A stretch of 64,000 bases of DNA from assembly GCA_026120185.1 (NCBI GenBank), contig JANUWF010001937.1, forward strand, positions 496,001 through 560,000. Reading direction: 5' to 3'. Numbering within the stretch: position 1 is the first letter of the stretch; each line of letters starts with the position of its first letter. Both the position numbers and the translations under genes were made by a program. The notes under the pieces were generated by a model. That model made no database searches. It saw only the letters and a list, made by a program, of their open reading frames with translations, and had not been told where the DNA came from. Origin of the DNA: Voacanga thouarsii (taxonomy: Eukaryota; Streptophyta; Magnoliopsida; Gentianales; Apocynaceae). This document shows, piece after piece, positions 1 through 12,900 of this stretch.

Positions 1-3000
1 GCCTACAAGATAAAGGGTTCTATCAATTCTTATGATGATACCACAGTTCTATAATGACTATACTCTGATATCAATTCTAACAGCCCTACTAAAAGTAACA
101 GCAAAAGCATATCAAAATTGGGTATCACTCTGTAAAGTTACCAAGACAAAGGGTTCTTATAACGAAGAACCAAAATAGTAACCAAGGCCCTGACTGATAC
201 AATAACTCATACTGATGGTCATATACATATATAACAAAGAATCTCATATATATAATCTCCATACTACATCAGTAATAAAGTACATAATCGAAAGAGAAAG
301 CGTCCGGACCTAGACTGTTGTCACTGTGGTATCATCTCCCTATCCATATGTCTGATCAACTTCGGATCCTATAAAAGAGAAAGATAAAAGACACATATTA
401 GTGAAAAATCACCCAGTGAGTCCCGTGTATGCCAGTGCTTTATGAAAATAGATAAAGTAAAGTAATATCACGTTTTCGTCCCCAAAACGACACTATAGAA
501 AGGTTTTCTTTTCTTTTTTCCACTGAAATCAATTCCAAAACTCCCTAACGAAGAGTTTATTCAGAACTCAATCATTTTTGGAAAATAGTGTTTCAATTTC
601 AAATCATGGCCCAATTTCCACATTATAATCACTTCTCCAACAAAAGGTCGGCCTACATGCAATGCTCACAAGACTTCGCCTTTGACGCCACGTCTTTTTT
701 TGCTAAGACCATAGTCAACAGCACTTAACTGTGTCAACAAAGGGTAAGTATACCGCAGTGTACTATTGAGAAAGAATAACAAATATACCGCATCATACTA
801 AATGTATCACAGTATACTAAATCTTTTACTTACTACCATAAGTGAAGGGGACCTAATCCTGACATCATTCACCATCGAGGTGGCAAGGGGTTGAACAAGG
901 ATAGATGTCCAGCCTAGCCAGTGAACAACCCAAATCAAAGTGTACACAAGGCACGACAATTGCCAAGCACTAGATGGCTAGCCAGAACAACTCATCTCAA
1001 TGTCCTGTCACCTTACTTAGAGTAAGACAATCTCCAGAACTACCTAGGTTACTTTGGGTCGTCTATCTCTAACATGAGTTAGTACAAAGATCAAAGTCCT
1101 TGTTGAGTACCCAATGTTACCAATACCAATACCAATCCCTACTAACTGATCAGGCCAAAGGGTTATTTGTTCCTGTAGGATTTTCAAATCAAACATTTTT
1201 TGGGCCAAAATATCATTTTCCAGAAATTAATCCCACTGACTCACAAGTTAGATAATTATTCCCATAGGCTCCATAGGGCCAATCAGTTCATTCCATAGGC
1301 ACATCAGGCCAATAAAGTAATTTTCAAGATTAAAATATCATTTTTCAAAAGTCAATCTCATACCGAGAGATTATTTTCCAAAATTGTATCGAAACAGGGT
1401 AAAGAGTTCTTTTTCACATTAAAATAAGTTTTCATGAGTATTCAGGTCATTTTTCCTGTACTTGATAACAAAAGTAATTTCCAAGGGTATTCGGGTCATT
1501 ATACCCATACCCGATTCCAAAAAAACTTTTCAAGGGTACTCGGGTCATTTTCCCCTTACTCGATTTGAAAAGTGCTCACAAAAGTTCCAATAATAATATT
1601 TTGGTCATTTACCGAACTCCCGATTCCAAAGTTTTCCAATGAATATTCCAATAAGAACATTGGGATTATTTTCCAATAACACGATTTCCAAAGGAACTTA
1701 TTTCAAGATATCTAGAATTCTATTCCTAAAAGATAATTAAATTCAAAGTTTCCATTCATATTTCCATAGAATGTTTCAATAAGGGCATTGTAGTCAATTT
1801 GTGAATACTTAATTCCAAAAATTACCATTTTTCGAAAATCTCAAGTATTTAATCCAAAAAGGACTAAATTCACAAAATTCGTGATTAAATCATCCATTAA
1901 GGTTTCCAAGCCAATTATGATGTTCATTCGAGCCCAAAATAATATAAAAATAAATCTTGCTCATATAAACCTTAAATATTTTTATAGATTTCCAAAATGG
2001 TGTACAATGTAGCATTTCATGGAAAAATGAAGCATACTAGCTTTCAAAAGGTTTTAGAAATCAAAAAGACTCAGCTCGTGTCTTAAACAAGCTTTTATCA
2101 TTCACGCCGTTCAACTAACATTTTTACCATTCCAATGTGTCGTTGGCCATTTACTACAAACCTATATCAAACATTGTTTTTACATATAGTTGGGTTTGGT
2201 TGAAAAGTAGCCGATGGTTAGCAGACGTGCCCGATGGTTAGCCGACGTTTAAGAAAAAGCACAATGGTCGTTCATACCGTTTTTTCGTCATTCGTTCAAT
2301 TCTTCCGTTTTCCTTTTTCCATATCCTTCCTATATTCATGAAAAAGGAATTATCTTCATGTTTCTCATTCATTTCATCCCAAAATCACACAATTAATCCT
2401 TCTTAAGTTCATTCACTTCCTAACGGAAATTCTGGAATTTCCTTTCTTAACGCACAATTTTGTTTTGCACATAACTTTCACTCCACAACTCCGATTAGGC
2501 TCTATGATATAACAAAATGATCATAATACTTTTAAATTTAATTCTATATAAACCTTTTCCTTTCATCAGATTTCTATGACATAATACAGAGGTAAAAACA
2601 GCCCCAGTAGTTTGTCCTAAATCAACCATTCATGTTATCCTTTGTTTTTCTTTGACCTTTAACACCTTGAGAACATTAAATTCATTCAATTTTCCCTTCA
2701 AATCATCTTTGACCCTTCAATTTTCAGATTCCAACAACTCATAAAAGTCATGTTTATTCAACACAAATTCACTTCCTTAAATCAAAAGTTAGCATAATTC
2801 ATCCTTCTAACCAAGTAATTCCCATTTTCATTCCATTTTTATCATCATCTTATCAACCCAAATCAACCTTTCGAACAACCATGAATATTCATTCCTTCAT
2901 CACACAAAACATAATCCATAAATCCCCTAAGCAGCCGACACACATAATCACACACAAATTTCACAAACAAAGTTTATGCACGCTAGTTTTTTATCCAAAA

Positions 3001-4144
3001 TCAAGACATGAAAATCATGTTTTCATGTTAAAATTAACATCAATATAGTCACCATTCACCCAACAATAATTTTAATTCTATATATAGAGCTCTTTGGTGT
3101 GATTTGCTCCAAAAATCTCTCAAGAACACACACACTACACTAGGAAAACAAACTATTCACCTTTTCTCTCTCTTTTTGCTAATTTCATTGATTTCTTTTC
3201 CTCTAGTTTTTTCTCCTCCAATGCTGCCGAAATTCTGGCTCTTTTTCAGACTTCTCACCACCACAATTCATCATAATTTTGGCCAAGAAATTTTTAATTC
3301 AATTAATTGTATGGTGGTTTTTATGTAGGTGTGTTCCAATCACAAAAATACACACCATTTCCCTTGATTTCTTTCTTATATTTTCTCTTCTCTTCATTCT
3401 TGTGGCTGCCAATTTTTCCAGTCAATCCACCACCTTTTCATGGAAAAATATTGGCCAAATAAATTGAGTAAGGTATTAATTAAATGGCTCTACAACTGAT
3501 GTGTTCCATCACAATTAAACACATTATTCTTTTATTTATTCTGTAAATCCTTAATTCCATATGTCTTGCAGGAATTCTTCATGCAACCTCTCATAAGTTG
3601 ACACATGTTCATGGTTACCAATCACAAAATGCCACACGTACCATTTCTTTTAACCGCGATTTTACTTTTTTTCCGAAATAATCAAAATTCGGGTCTGAAA
3701 TGAAAAAATATTTTATTTTACTATTCAACTCCAAAAATTTCACTGAATTCATTGGTAATAATTAAATTCTTTAATTCTTTCTTAGTTTGGTCAAAATCGC
3801 AGTCAAAATCGCAGGCACAGTTAAAATAATGAAAATGCCCCCAATAACCCGAATAACTTAATTCACACCAAAACGTGTATTCTATCGCACTGATCAATTT
3901 TTATTCTTAGCGTACCCTCAAATTCTTATTTTACAAATAGTAGTAGCCTTCTAAATATTTAGGGTACAGGTAGAACAATTTCAATAATTATATCCAACCC
4001 CCAACAACATGTTATTATATCCAAATATTCACTTCATTGTACTGATCATCTTTTTCTTTTCTTTTTTTTTTTTTTGTCATTGATATAAATTCTCATCTTA
4101 TTACAAGTAGTAGCCAATAAAAGGTTAAAATATAGGGTATTACA
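1..4144. mobile_element. Right part of a long LTR-like repeat (TGTAACACC / GGTATTACA group)
   Basis: No credible gene is seen. The segment ends in GGGTATTACA at 4144, the same kind of terminus as the LTR-like repeat ending at 14508. Near 400-440 it has a block around 'cagtgagtcccgtgtat' that resembles 'ctcagtaagtcttgtgtg' in the repeat at 11336 and 'ctcagtaagtccgtgtgt' in the one at 28611. I infer the 3' part of a long Ty3/gypsy-type LTR whose left end lies outside the window. Sequence 3' of 4144 looks like copia leader, so this LTR probably landed in copia-1. The target duplication cannot be tested without the left flank. Confidence 0.45.
1427..1700. repeat. Degenerate tandem repeat of about 50-58 bp, five units
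   Basis: Five successive units share the pattern 'aaggGTAyTCGGGTCATTtt' followed by 'tacyCGATTcCAAA', starting near 1427, 1480, 1530, 1588 and 1637. The middle units are most alike and the outer ones have drifted. It lies inside the LTR-like repeat and has no coding frame. Confidence 0.5.
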
Positions 4145-4512
4145 TTCGAGGTGGTCTTTATTGGTGTGCATCAACGACAATTTAAGATCGTCTTATCCTG
4201 CAAGAAGATTTGGTGTACCCATCACCTCAATAAGTGGGGTGAATAATTTCTTGAAGGCAAACCAATATTGAACGGGTGATTCAGTCTACGCTTTCAAAGA
4301 TAAGTCCTCACTTTATGTTTCATATTCGTTTACTTATTTGTTCATCCATTTTTATTCTGGCTTGTTTATACTATTTGGCCTCGTCGGCATCTTTGATAAC
4401 TGATAATTATGTTTGTTAGAGCCCTGGTCAGGTACAGGTAGTGCTTGTTCAATTCCATTGAGTTGTCTGTCTGTACTCTTTACCATTTATTTTTTTTAAC
4501 AGTCTTCAAGAA
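4145..4512 (+). mobile_element. Copia-1, left fragment (LTR end or untranslated leader)
   Basis: These 368 bases lie between the LTR-like repeat ending at 4144 and the CACTA transposon starting at 4513. Joined across the CACTA (GAA duplication at 4510-4512 and 15272-15274) they run into 15275 onward, where copia-1 gag begins near 15340. I therefore read them as the 5' LTR end or leader of copia-1. No LTR match to the 3' end was established, so the assignment rests on position only. Confidence 0.35.
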
Positions 4513-4527
4513 CACTACAAGAATCTG
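4513..4527 (+). repeat. Left terminal inverted repeat of the CACTA element
   Basis: CACTACAAGAATCTG, matching in inverse orientation the last 15 bases of the element (15257-15271). Preceded by the target duplication GAA. Confidence 0.95.
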
Positions 4528-4910
4528 GCCAATTAGTGACCGACGTCAAATTGGTCGCTATATTCGCAACCGCAAATCTTATCGGCTACCAATAGCGACC
4601 GATTAGTAACCAGTAGGTGATAAGGTTGCAAATCGATCCCTAATTAGTCAGAGAATTTCATGGTCAATTTGCGTGGTAGTAATTGTGATAGAACTGCACC
4701 ACTTTTTGCGACAAAATACCTTTTTTTTTATTTTTTGATTTATATTTGAAGATATATCATCGCAAAATAGTCATTAATTAGCGACCAATATTTTTTATCA
4801 CTAATTGTACACTATATAGCATCCGATTAGCGACCGAAATGAATATACTAGAAATGTTATTTTTTTGATTTTAGCTATTACCTACCGAAGTTTTAAATCG
4901 GTCGCTATTT
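4528..4910 (+). repeat. Left subterminal repeat region of the CACTA element
   Basis: Short motifs of the type TTGGTCGCTA, TAGCGACCGA and ATCGGTCGCTA recur in both orientations over about 380 bp. In En/Spm elements such arrays bind the TNPA protein; that role is inferred from the family. Confidence 0.75.
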
Positions 4911-6231
4911 TTAAGATCTATATCAAATCTTATATTCTTTCTTCCCTTCGGCCATCTTCTATTTCTAGCTTTTCCCTCTGCAATCTTCCAGTCGGAGTAC
5001 CCACAAAATCCTTGCCACCGCTGCAATCGCAGAACTGTTGGAGAAGCAGGCGAGCTGTCTTCCTTCGGCACCGCTACAGCTCTCCCTCACCACCGCTGCT
5101 ATCTTCCCTTACCACCACTGCACCACACCCTCACCGTCACTACTGTCTTTCCTTGTCGTAGCCACGCCACTGCAGGCCAAAAAGAGCTTCGGTGAGCTCT
5201 TTTTTTCTCTTCAATTATTACTCAATTTATGTGCAATTTATATAATCTTTAATTTGTTCCATTCAATTTGTCCTCTACCATTGAGATTTGTTTATTGGTA
5301 ATTTGAGGTATAATTTTTTCTCTTAAATGTGCTTTGGAAATGATAATTATTTTATAGTTTATGATTTTATAGTTTTTGCTTCATTTGTATCTTAAAATTA
5401 GTGGTGGTGGTGGTGGTGGATAATTGTTTATGAATATTGGAGATTGTTGGAGATTGGTAGTAAGGGATTGGTTGTTGTCTGTTGTGGTATGTTTATTTTG
5501 AGATGGCCTAGTGCCTGGAAATGAACAATTTATAGGGGAGACTCTACCAAAAAAATTTCAAAATTGTTTATGCGTTTAATGATTGATTTTTTTTTTTTTA
5601 ATCTCATACTTCATATGTTAAATTTTAATCTTATTGATTAGTTTTTTTAATTAATGTAAATGCGTTAAATAAAATTGAATAAAAATATGTATAGATTTGT
5701 AATAAAAATTGTTTATATGGTTCAAAAATCATATTTCATATTACATAAGTTATTTAAACTTTAATTTAATTAACCTTTAGCAATTGAGAAAAAAAAAATA
5801 ATATTAAATTATATTTTTAGTATAGTTTTTCCTTTTTGTAATAAATTAATTTTTTTTTGAAAAAAGTATGTAAATTTTAACTTCTACTCCTTTAATTTTT
5901 TTTTTAAAATTTTATAATACTTCTTTAATTAACAATATTAGTCTTTACTTATTTAATTAACATGTAAAAATAATAAGTTCCATACTTATTTAATTTAATG
6001 TTTGGTAATAAATATTATCTAATATTTATTTATTTTATTACGATTATGATTTATTTTATTAGTACTTAATTATTTAATACTTAACTAAATTATATGGTTT
6101 ATTTAGGTTAATTACATATTGTTTAGTCATTGAATATATTAGAATTAGTTTGTGATACCGGATTTCGTTAATTATTTGTTCTTCTGCATTATTTGAACGA
6201 TGATTTAGTAATTCCAATTAAACTAATTTAG
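4911..6231 (+). other. CACTA 5' untranslated region, no gene seen
   Basis: A pyrimidine-rich stretch (about 4930-5170, with a few short open frames of low-complexity composition) is followed by very AT-rich DNA to 6230. I see no conserved domain. It probably holds the promoter, leader and an intron of the transposase gene. Confidence 0.4.
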
Positions 6232-9200
6232 GTGGAAGATCATAGCTGGATGAATAGAATGTATGTTCCAGGAATAAGGGGACTTTCAGTTGAATTCATT
6301 AGTGGTGTTGAACATTTTGTTTTATAGGCGATTGCACATACAAAATGGCCGAGTACTGACCAAATTAGATGTCCTTGTTTTAAGTGTAAGAACAAGAAGT
6401 TTCAAGATATGGTTAGGGTTCATCTATATAGCAAAGGGTTTGTGAAAATTTATTATAATTGGACTTGTCATGGTGAATTGTTTATCCAAACTACACATCA
6501 GACACCGGCGTTTAGTACTGGCAGGATGGGTTAGAATTTAAGGTATAGTAATCCTTGTCATGTTATGGTTCTAGATGCATTAGGCAATGACAATCCCTTA
6601 AATTCTTTCCCACCAAATATGGATGAACCACCTAATCTCGATGCCCAGCGATTTTATGATATATTGACGGATGCAAATACGCCTTTATGGGATGGATGTA
6701 CAAATCACTAAGAGTTATCTATTGTGGCTAGGCTGTTAAACACTTAGTCTGAAAAATACATGTCAGAAAAATGCTTTAACGAAGTATCACAACTATTGAA
6801 TGAGGTTAGGCCAACTGACAACAAGATGCCAAATGATTTTTACAAAATGAAAAAGCTAGTTGGTATACTTGGACTACCAATACAAAAGATAGATGTATGT
6901 GTTAATGGTTGCATGCTCTATTGGAAGGAGGATAGTGGTTGTAGAGAATGTAAGTTATGTGGTATGCTCGGTATGCTCATAAAAAGAAAATGGGGAAGAA
7001 CAAAGTTCAAAATGATATTTCTTTGAAGAAGATGTATTATTTTCCACTCACTCCATGGTTACAGAGGTTTTATGCATCTAATACAATAGCCGAGCACATA
7101 CGGTGGCACGTAGAGAGTCAGGTTGAAGATAGGATAATAAATCACCTAAGAGATGGTGAGGCATGGCACCATTTCGATCGAACATATCCTGATTTCGCAG
7201 CAGAGCCACATAATGTTAGATTGGGATTGTCTACAGACGGTTTCTAGCCATTTGGGGTGTCAAAGAAACAATATTCTTGTTCGCCAGTCATAGTTACCCC
7301 ATAAAATCTACCATCATAGATGTGTATAAAAAATGTTGTGATGTTCTTGATGGTTTTAATTCCCGATCCAAAAAATCCGAAACAAAAGCTAGATGTCTAC
7401 TTGTAGCCGCTTATAGATGAGCTTTTGATGTTGTGGTATTTTGGTGTCTACACTTACGACATTTCTAAGAAATAGAATTTTCAAATGCGGGTTGCACTGT
7501 AGTGGACTATTAGTGACTTCCTTGCCTATGGGATGCTTAGCGGGTGGAGTACATCAAGAATTCTGGCATGCCCATATTGTAGGGAACATACAAAATCCTT
7601 CTAGTTACCTTTTGGAGGTAAGCAATCATAGTTCGACTGCTATCGACAGTTCCTGCCAATAGGGCATCATTTTCGGAGGGATAAAGTTTCGATTAGAATA
7701 GATAGAGATGTTGAACAATCATTACCTTCTATACGGTTAAATGGGGATCAAATGTGGAATACGGTGCGATTTCTTTCCAAAATCACAGACACAGCAACTG
7801 AACTTACGAGGGAAGATGGTAGAGGGGAATATCATAACTGGGTAAAATGAAGTATTTTTTGGGATTTGCAGTATTGGAGTACACATCTTCTTTGACATAA
7901 TATAGATGTTATGCATAATAAGAAAATTGTATTTGATAATGTGTTCAATACAGTGATGGATGTAAATGGCAATACGAAAGACAATATAAAGGCTAGATAT
8001 GATGTACGCAAATTTTGTAATCGTCCGGAATTATTCATTGATCCACTTTATCAAAGAAAGGGAGCAAAATTGAAAGCTTGTTACACATTGACAAAAGAAC
8101 AGAGAAGGCTTTTGTTAGAATGGATAAAAGATATTAGACTTCCTGATGGTTATGCTTCGAATTTAGGGCAGTGTGTTGATTTGAAACAACTGAAGATGTC
8201 CCAAATGAAGAGTCATGATTTTCATGTATTCATGGAACGATTAATGCCCATAACACTGTGGGAATTTCTCCCGTCTAAAGTATGGAATGTGTTAACTGGA
8301 GTCATTTGTACAAAGATTTATGTTCTCTAAAGTTGTCGTGTCACATATGCGTGATTTGGAGAATAATATTTCCTTGTTGGTATGCAAGTTGGAACGCATA
8401 TTTCCACTGGCATTTTTTGACGTTATGGAACATTTACTCGTTCATTTACCTTACAAGGCTAGAGTTGGTAGTCCAATGCAATACCGATAGATGTATCCCT
8501 TTGAGAGGTTTGTTTTTTCCTTTATGCTTTGTAGAATTTTCAAACATTTTATGATGTATACCAGAATGAAGAAATATGTGTTCGCCTGTTAAGTATTTAC
8601 ATAGTCTAAAAATGAAAGTGAGACACAAAGTTAGAGTTGAAGGCTAAATTTTCAATGCTTATCTTGTTGAAGAGGAGTCTACGTTCTTCTCCTACTACTT
8701 TACGTCTCATAACTAGTCAATTAGTAGAGTCCCAGCTCATAATGATGATAGTGCTTCAAATAGCTCACCCGAGGATGTATTATCTATATGTAGATTTGCT
8801 GGAAGAAAATCTGGCAAGATGAAGAGTCGATATTTGTCAGATCAAGAATTAAGAGTTGCCACAAACTACATACTACGCAATTGTCAGGAGGTGGAATTGT
8901 ATATTGAGTAAGAATAATTCAATATAGCCTCATGTTATACTTATAGTTTGGTAACGTATTAATCTTCATATGTATTTGTGCACAGAAAATTCAAGAACCA
9001 CTTGCATGATATGGTTGCTGGTATAAGTAATGAAGACATCGAAAAATGATTGACATATAGTTTACTGATTGGTTTTAGGATCATGTAAGTGTTAGTACAA
9101 GCTTGTCAAATAGTTCCTATACATACACAATTTAAGAACTCACCAATTTAATTTACTTTGATAGGTTCATGATCATTAGAATGGTATAGAAAATCATTTG

Positions 9201-9899
9201 TTGAAAAATCTTTCTTAGGGACCTTCAAGACATGTTCATTCCTTTAATGGATACGTGGTAAATAGCTATAGATTTCATACTGATGAGCAGTGCAAAGGAA
9301 AAAGGACAATCAATAGTGGAGTATGCGTGAAAGCAAGTGATGTTGGTGTTTTTGGTGGTGAATATTAAATATTTTGAACGAAATTAACGAAGTACAATTT
9401 CCCAGATCTCCAGATCAAAGTACCGTTTTATTCTTATGTGAATGGTTTGATCCAACACCTAATCGAGGAGTTAAGACGCATCGTCAACACAAGCTTATTG
9501 TAATCAACCATAAGAGGAAGTATCTAAGCTTCGATCCATTTATTTTGGCCTCCCAGGCTAATCAAGTGTATTATACTTCGTATCTAGGTTGTAAAAGACC
9601 TAAGACTGATTTGGTGGGCGCTGTGCAAGTCTAAGGCATGTCATGTTGTAGATGCTCTAGTGGTTGACACTGTTGTCTAACAAGATGTGAATGAATTAGT
9701 TGCTATTACTAAACTAGAGGTATTTAAAGACATGGGTCCCTTAGTGGATGAATCTGGTATAGCTGAGATTGTAGACTTATACGTTGATGAAGAATGCACA
9801 AGTAGAAAAGAAGGTGTTTATGATAGCGAGGCGGACACTGAAGATGATTTACTTGACGATGCTTTTGAGTATGAATTGGAAGAAGAATTAGATGATTAA
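6232..9899 (+). pseudogene. CACTA transposase (TNPD / Transposase_21 type), broken
   Basis: This is the relic of the large DDE-type transposase of En/Spm elements, which cuts at the CACTA ends. The start codon appears lost: GTG at 6232 stands where ATG is expected before 'EDHSWMNRMYVPG', the beginning of the transposase-associated domain, which continues to a cysteine cluster 'IRCPCFKCKNKKF' near 6365-6400. Around 7255-7470 reading pieces match the Transposase_21 core ('PKNPKQKLDVYLQPLIDELL'). From 7911 to 8550 comes the region before and including DUF4218 ('RLMPITLWEFLPSKVW'). Around 9374-9634 is DUF4216 ('FDPTPNRGVKTHRQHKLIVI'). It ends in an acidic tail at 9687-9899, as is usual. Stops and frameshifts separate all these blocks. 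Confidence 0.88.
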
Positions 9900-9989
9900 G
9901 TAAATTCTGCATGTCCAAGAATTTTTAATGTGCATCGACTGTTAATCTTCATTATATTCTATTAATATCTGTATGTCAATATTTCATAT

Positions 9990-12900
9990 ATGTCAAGAAG
10001 TTCTATTCCTGGTGCCAATTGAGGTTTCGTTGTGATCAGCCGCCTTCTGTGCCCACAGCACCATCCTCTTCTGTGCCACCACCGGCTTTTGCCTCGCCAT
10101 CTATACTACCATCATTTCTGCCATCATCGTTAGCTTCTACTGTCCAAGATGCTCCATCAGACAGTAGAGTACACATTGCTCCATATGGTGATACGTAAGT
10201 ATTCTTTAAATAATAAAATAATATAATTCTGTATCTCAATATTTATGTATTACATATTGTAACATATTATGGAATCATATGGCTCCAGTTTCACAAACCA
10301 CTCATCATATGCATAAGTCATTGCCTCCACATTTAGGGAGCAATTTTCTAGCCCATATCGTTCCTTCTAAGACATCCCACCTAATGTGTTAGATATATAG
10401 TTTGCAGAGTTTTCTGTAAGTAATTAAATATAAAACACTATCATTTAAGTTTGATTAAATAAGACCACTTAAATATTGAATTAATCTTTTATATTTAACT
10501 TGATTTTTTTTTTTTGAAACAATTTCAGAGGCACTTCAGATGGGATTTACAGCATGATGGACACATCCGCAGGGCATGGGAGTCCAGGTGTGCCAAGCAG
10601 CTAACTGACACTCTATTCAATATTCGTAGGAATGGACGGAGGCCCGCTTGGATGGCTGAGGCAGTCTACGACTAGCTTGTGCAGTATTAGAGGGTAAACG
10701 ATTTTCTGGAGCAGTCTAGGCATGCTATGGAGAACCAGGCCAATTCTCGTGATGGCTTAGGCCAATCACACCATACCGAAGGGTCGATATCATTCCCTAA
10801 GCACGAGGTAAAGCTGGTAAAATGACTTTTCAATTCATATATATATATATTGATATATCATTTTTAATATATCACTAATATTAAACTTTATATTTACATA
10901 CAACACAAGAAGATGGGAGACAAGTTTTCTCACCCTAAAGTATCGAAGCATTGTCACAAGCACTAGCACCCTGGGCCTAAACAATGCTAATTCGTAAACA
11001 CTAGACCTCAGCACACTTGGGTAAGCTCTACAATATAAATTTAATCTATTCATTTTTTTTAATCTTTTATATGAAATTGCTTTAACATGTATATGTTTAC
11101 AAATAATTTCAGGATCAATTTAACGAGTTGCTGCCACAAGCTTCACAATAGAGCCCTACTAATGGTGGGGTGGTACAGGATGAGAGGCCTTTGCTTGTGC
11201 AGGCTATAGAAGGCTTTAGGAAAGGCTCAGTGCTGAGTCTTCCCATCTCAGACCAAAGTATAGTCAGAGTGGCTATGCTCCTGGTGAGTCTTTAAGTTCA
11301 CATACTCAGGTTAAGCTGCAGAAGAAGGTAAAACGTGTAACACCCCACGACTACGTACCCTAAAAGGGCGGGGATGTCGCCCCGTCCCGTAGGACAAGGG
11401 GTCTTTAAAACAAGGTATAAAATATAAAGGCAATCTCCAAAAGAATCAACTTTGATAAATGAAGAAATGCTCTTATTACATCAGCTCAAATTGGAGCAAT
11501 ATGAAATAAAAGAAATATTGTTCAGAAGTATAAACGACAAAAGTCTCCTAGAACAGCATAGGAAAAATAGCAAAAGCCTCTACTGTTAAAGCCCCGCTGA
11601 CTCAGCACAATCTATCTCCTGAAAACATGATTTAAAACCGTGTGAGAATAAATCTCAGTAAGTCTTGTGTGTGCACATGGTGTTTTGAATAGTACGTGTA
11701 TGCAAAGTGTAAAACATTTGTAGAAATAATTTGGCAAGTCATAAACAATCTCTTTTCGCAAGGAGTGGGTTTTTCTCATTCTCACACTTTGTACAAAATA
11801 AATCCTCCACTCGAATAAACAGTCATGTCACCACACGTTGGGCTCCATGAGAACAAAATAGCCAAGGCACCACACTTTGTGCACCTTGTCCGGACCAGAT
11901 TACCATACGTTGGGCGTTCTGATCAAGGTGAGTGTACAGCTCACCGGGTGAGATACTCCTCCATCTCTACACCCAACAAAACCATCTGGGTGTCCATGCT
12001 GGGAATAAAAATAATACCATACCAGGTACAAATGCTAGCTCAAACTGGCCTAACCAACCAACACTGTCGCCTTTTCAAGCAGAGTTCATCTTCTGGAAGT
12101 GGCCTCCTGCCAGAAGACTTACGCTAGCCCTCCAAGACTAGTATTGTTAGCCTACCCTTATTGAGTACTCAACGAACATATCCGTCAATTCCTGATTCAA
12201 AATATCTCCACACCTTGGCTTTGTACAACGTGGTTTTTCTCTAAAAGAGTTTTCTAAAAATTTAGGAAAGAATAGTTTTCTTGATAAAATCATTAGTTTG
12301 ACAAAACCGTTTAAAGAATAATCATCCACGTTTACAACCCAAATAATCATAGTTCAACAATAGCTTTACAAAGCTTCACAACATAGACTTGCCATCACAA
12401 CATTTAACAAAAGAGTTTATACAAGGACTTATAATCACAACATTTAACAAAAGAGTTTATGCAAGGACTTACCTGATATGCTTCAGATAAATGAGATAAA
12501 ATCACAGCTTGCTTTTCTCAATTATCCTCCTGATCTAAACCATATAATATTATGATCAGGGTCTCAATTAATTCAAACATGCTCTAATCTCATTTATTTT
12601 CACAACAATTCGCAATCCCCTATTTAAATCCAAGTAAACTATCTAATCCCCAAAGATCATATACCATGACCATATGCTCATCCAACTAATAGATATCATT
12701 AAACCTTACTTTCGGCATCAAGGGTCGGTATTCCTTTACCTTGCAACAACCGGGTAATGAGGTCTCGATGCTTCTATGGTGATTGTCCCGAGTTCGCTTG
12801 AAAAGAAGAGAAAAGCTACCTCCTTTGCTCCTCTTAACCGAAAATTAAAGAAGAAGATGAAATCAGCCTCTATGTGGCATGATTTAAGGGAAGAAGAAGG

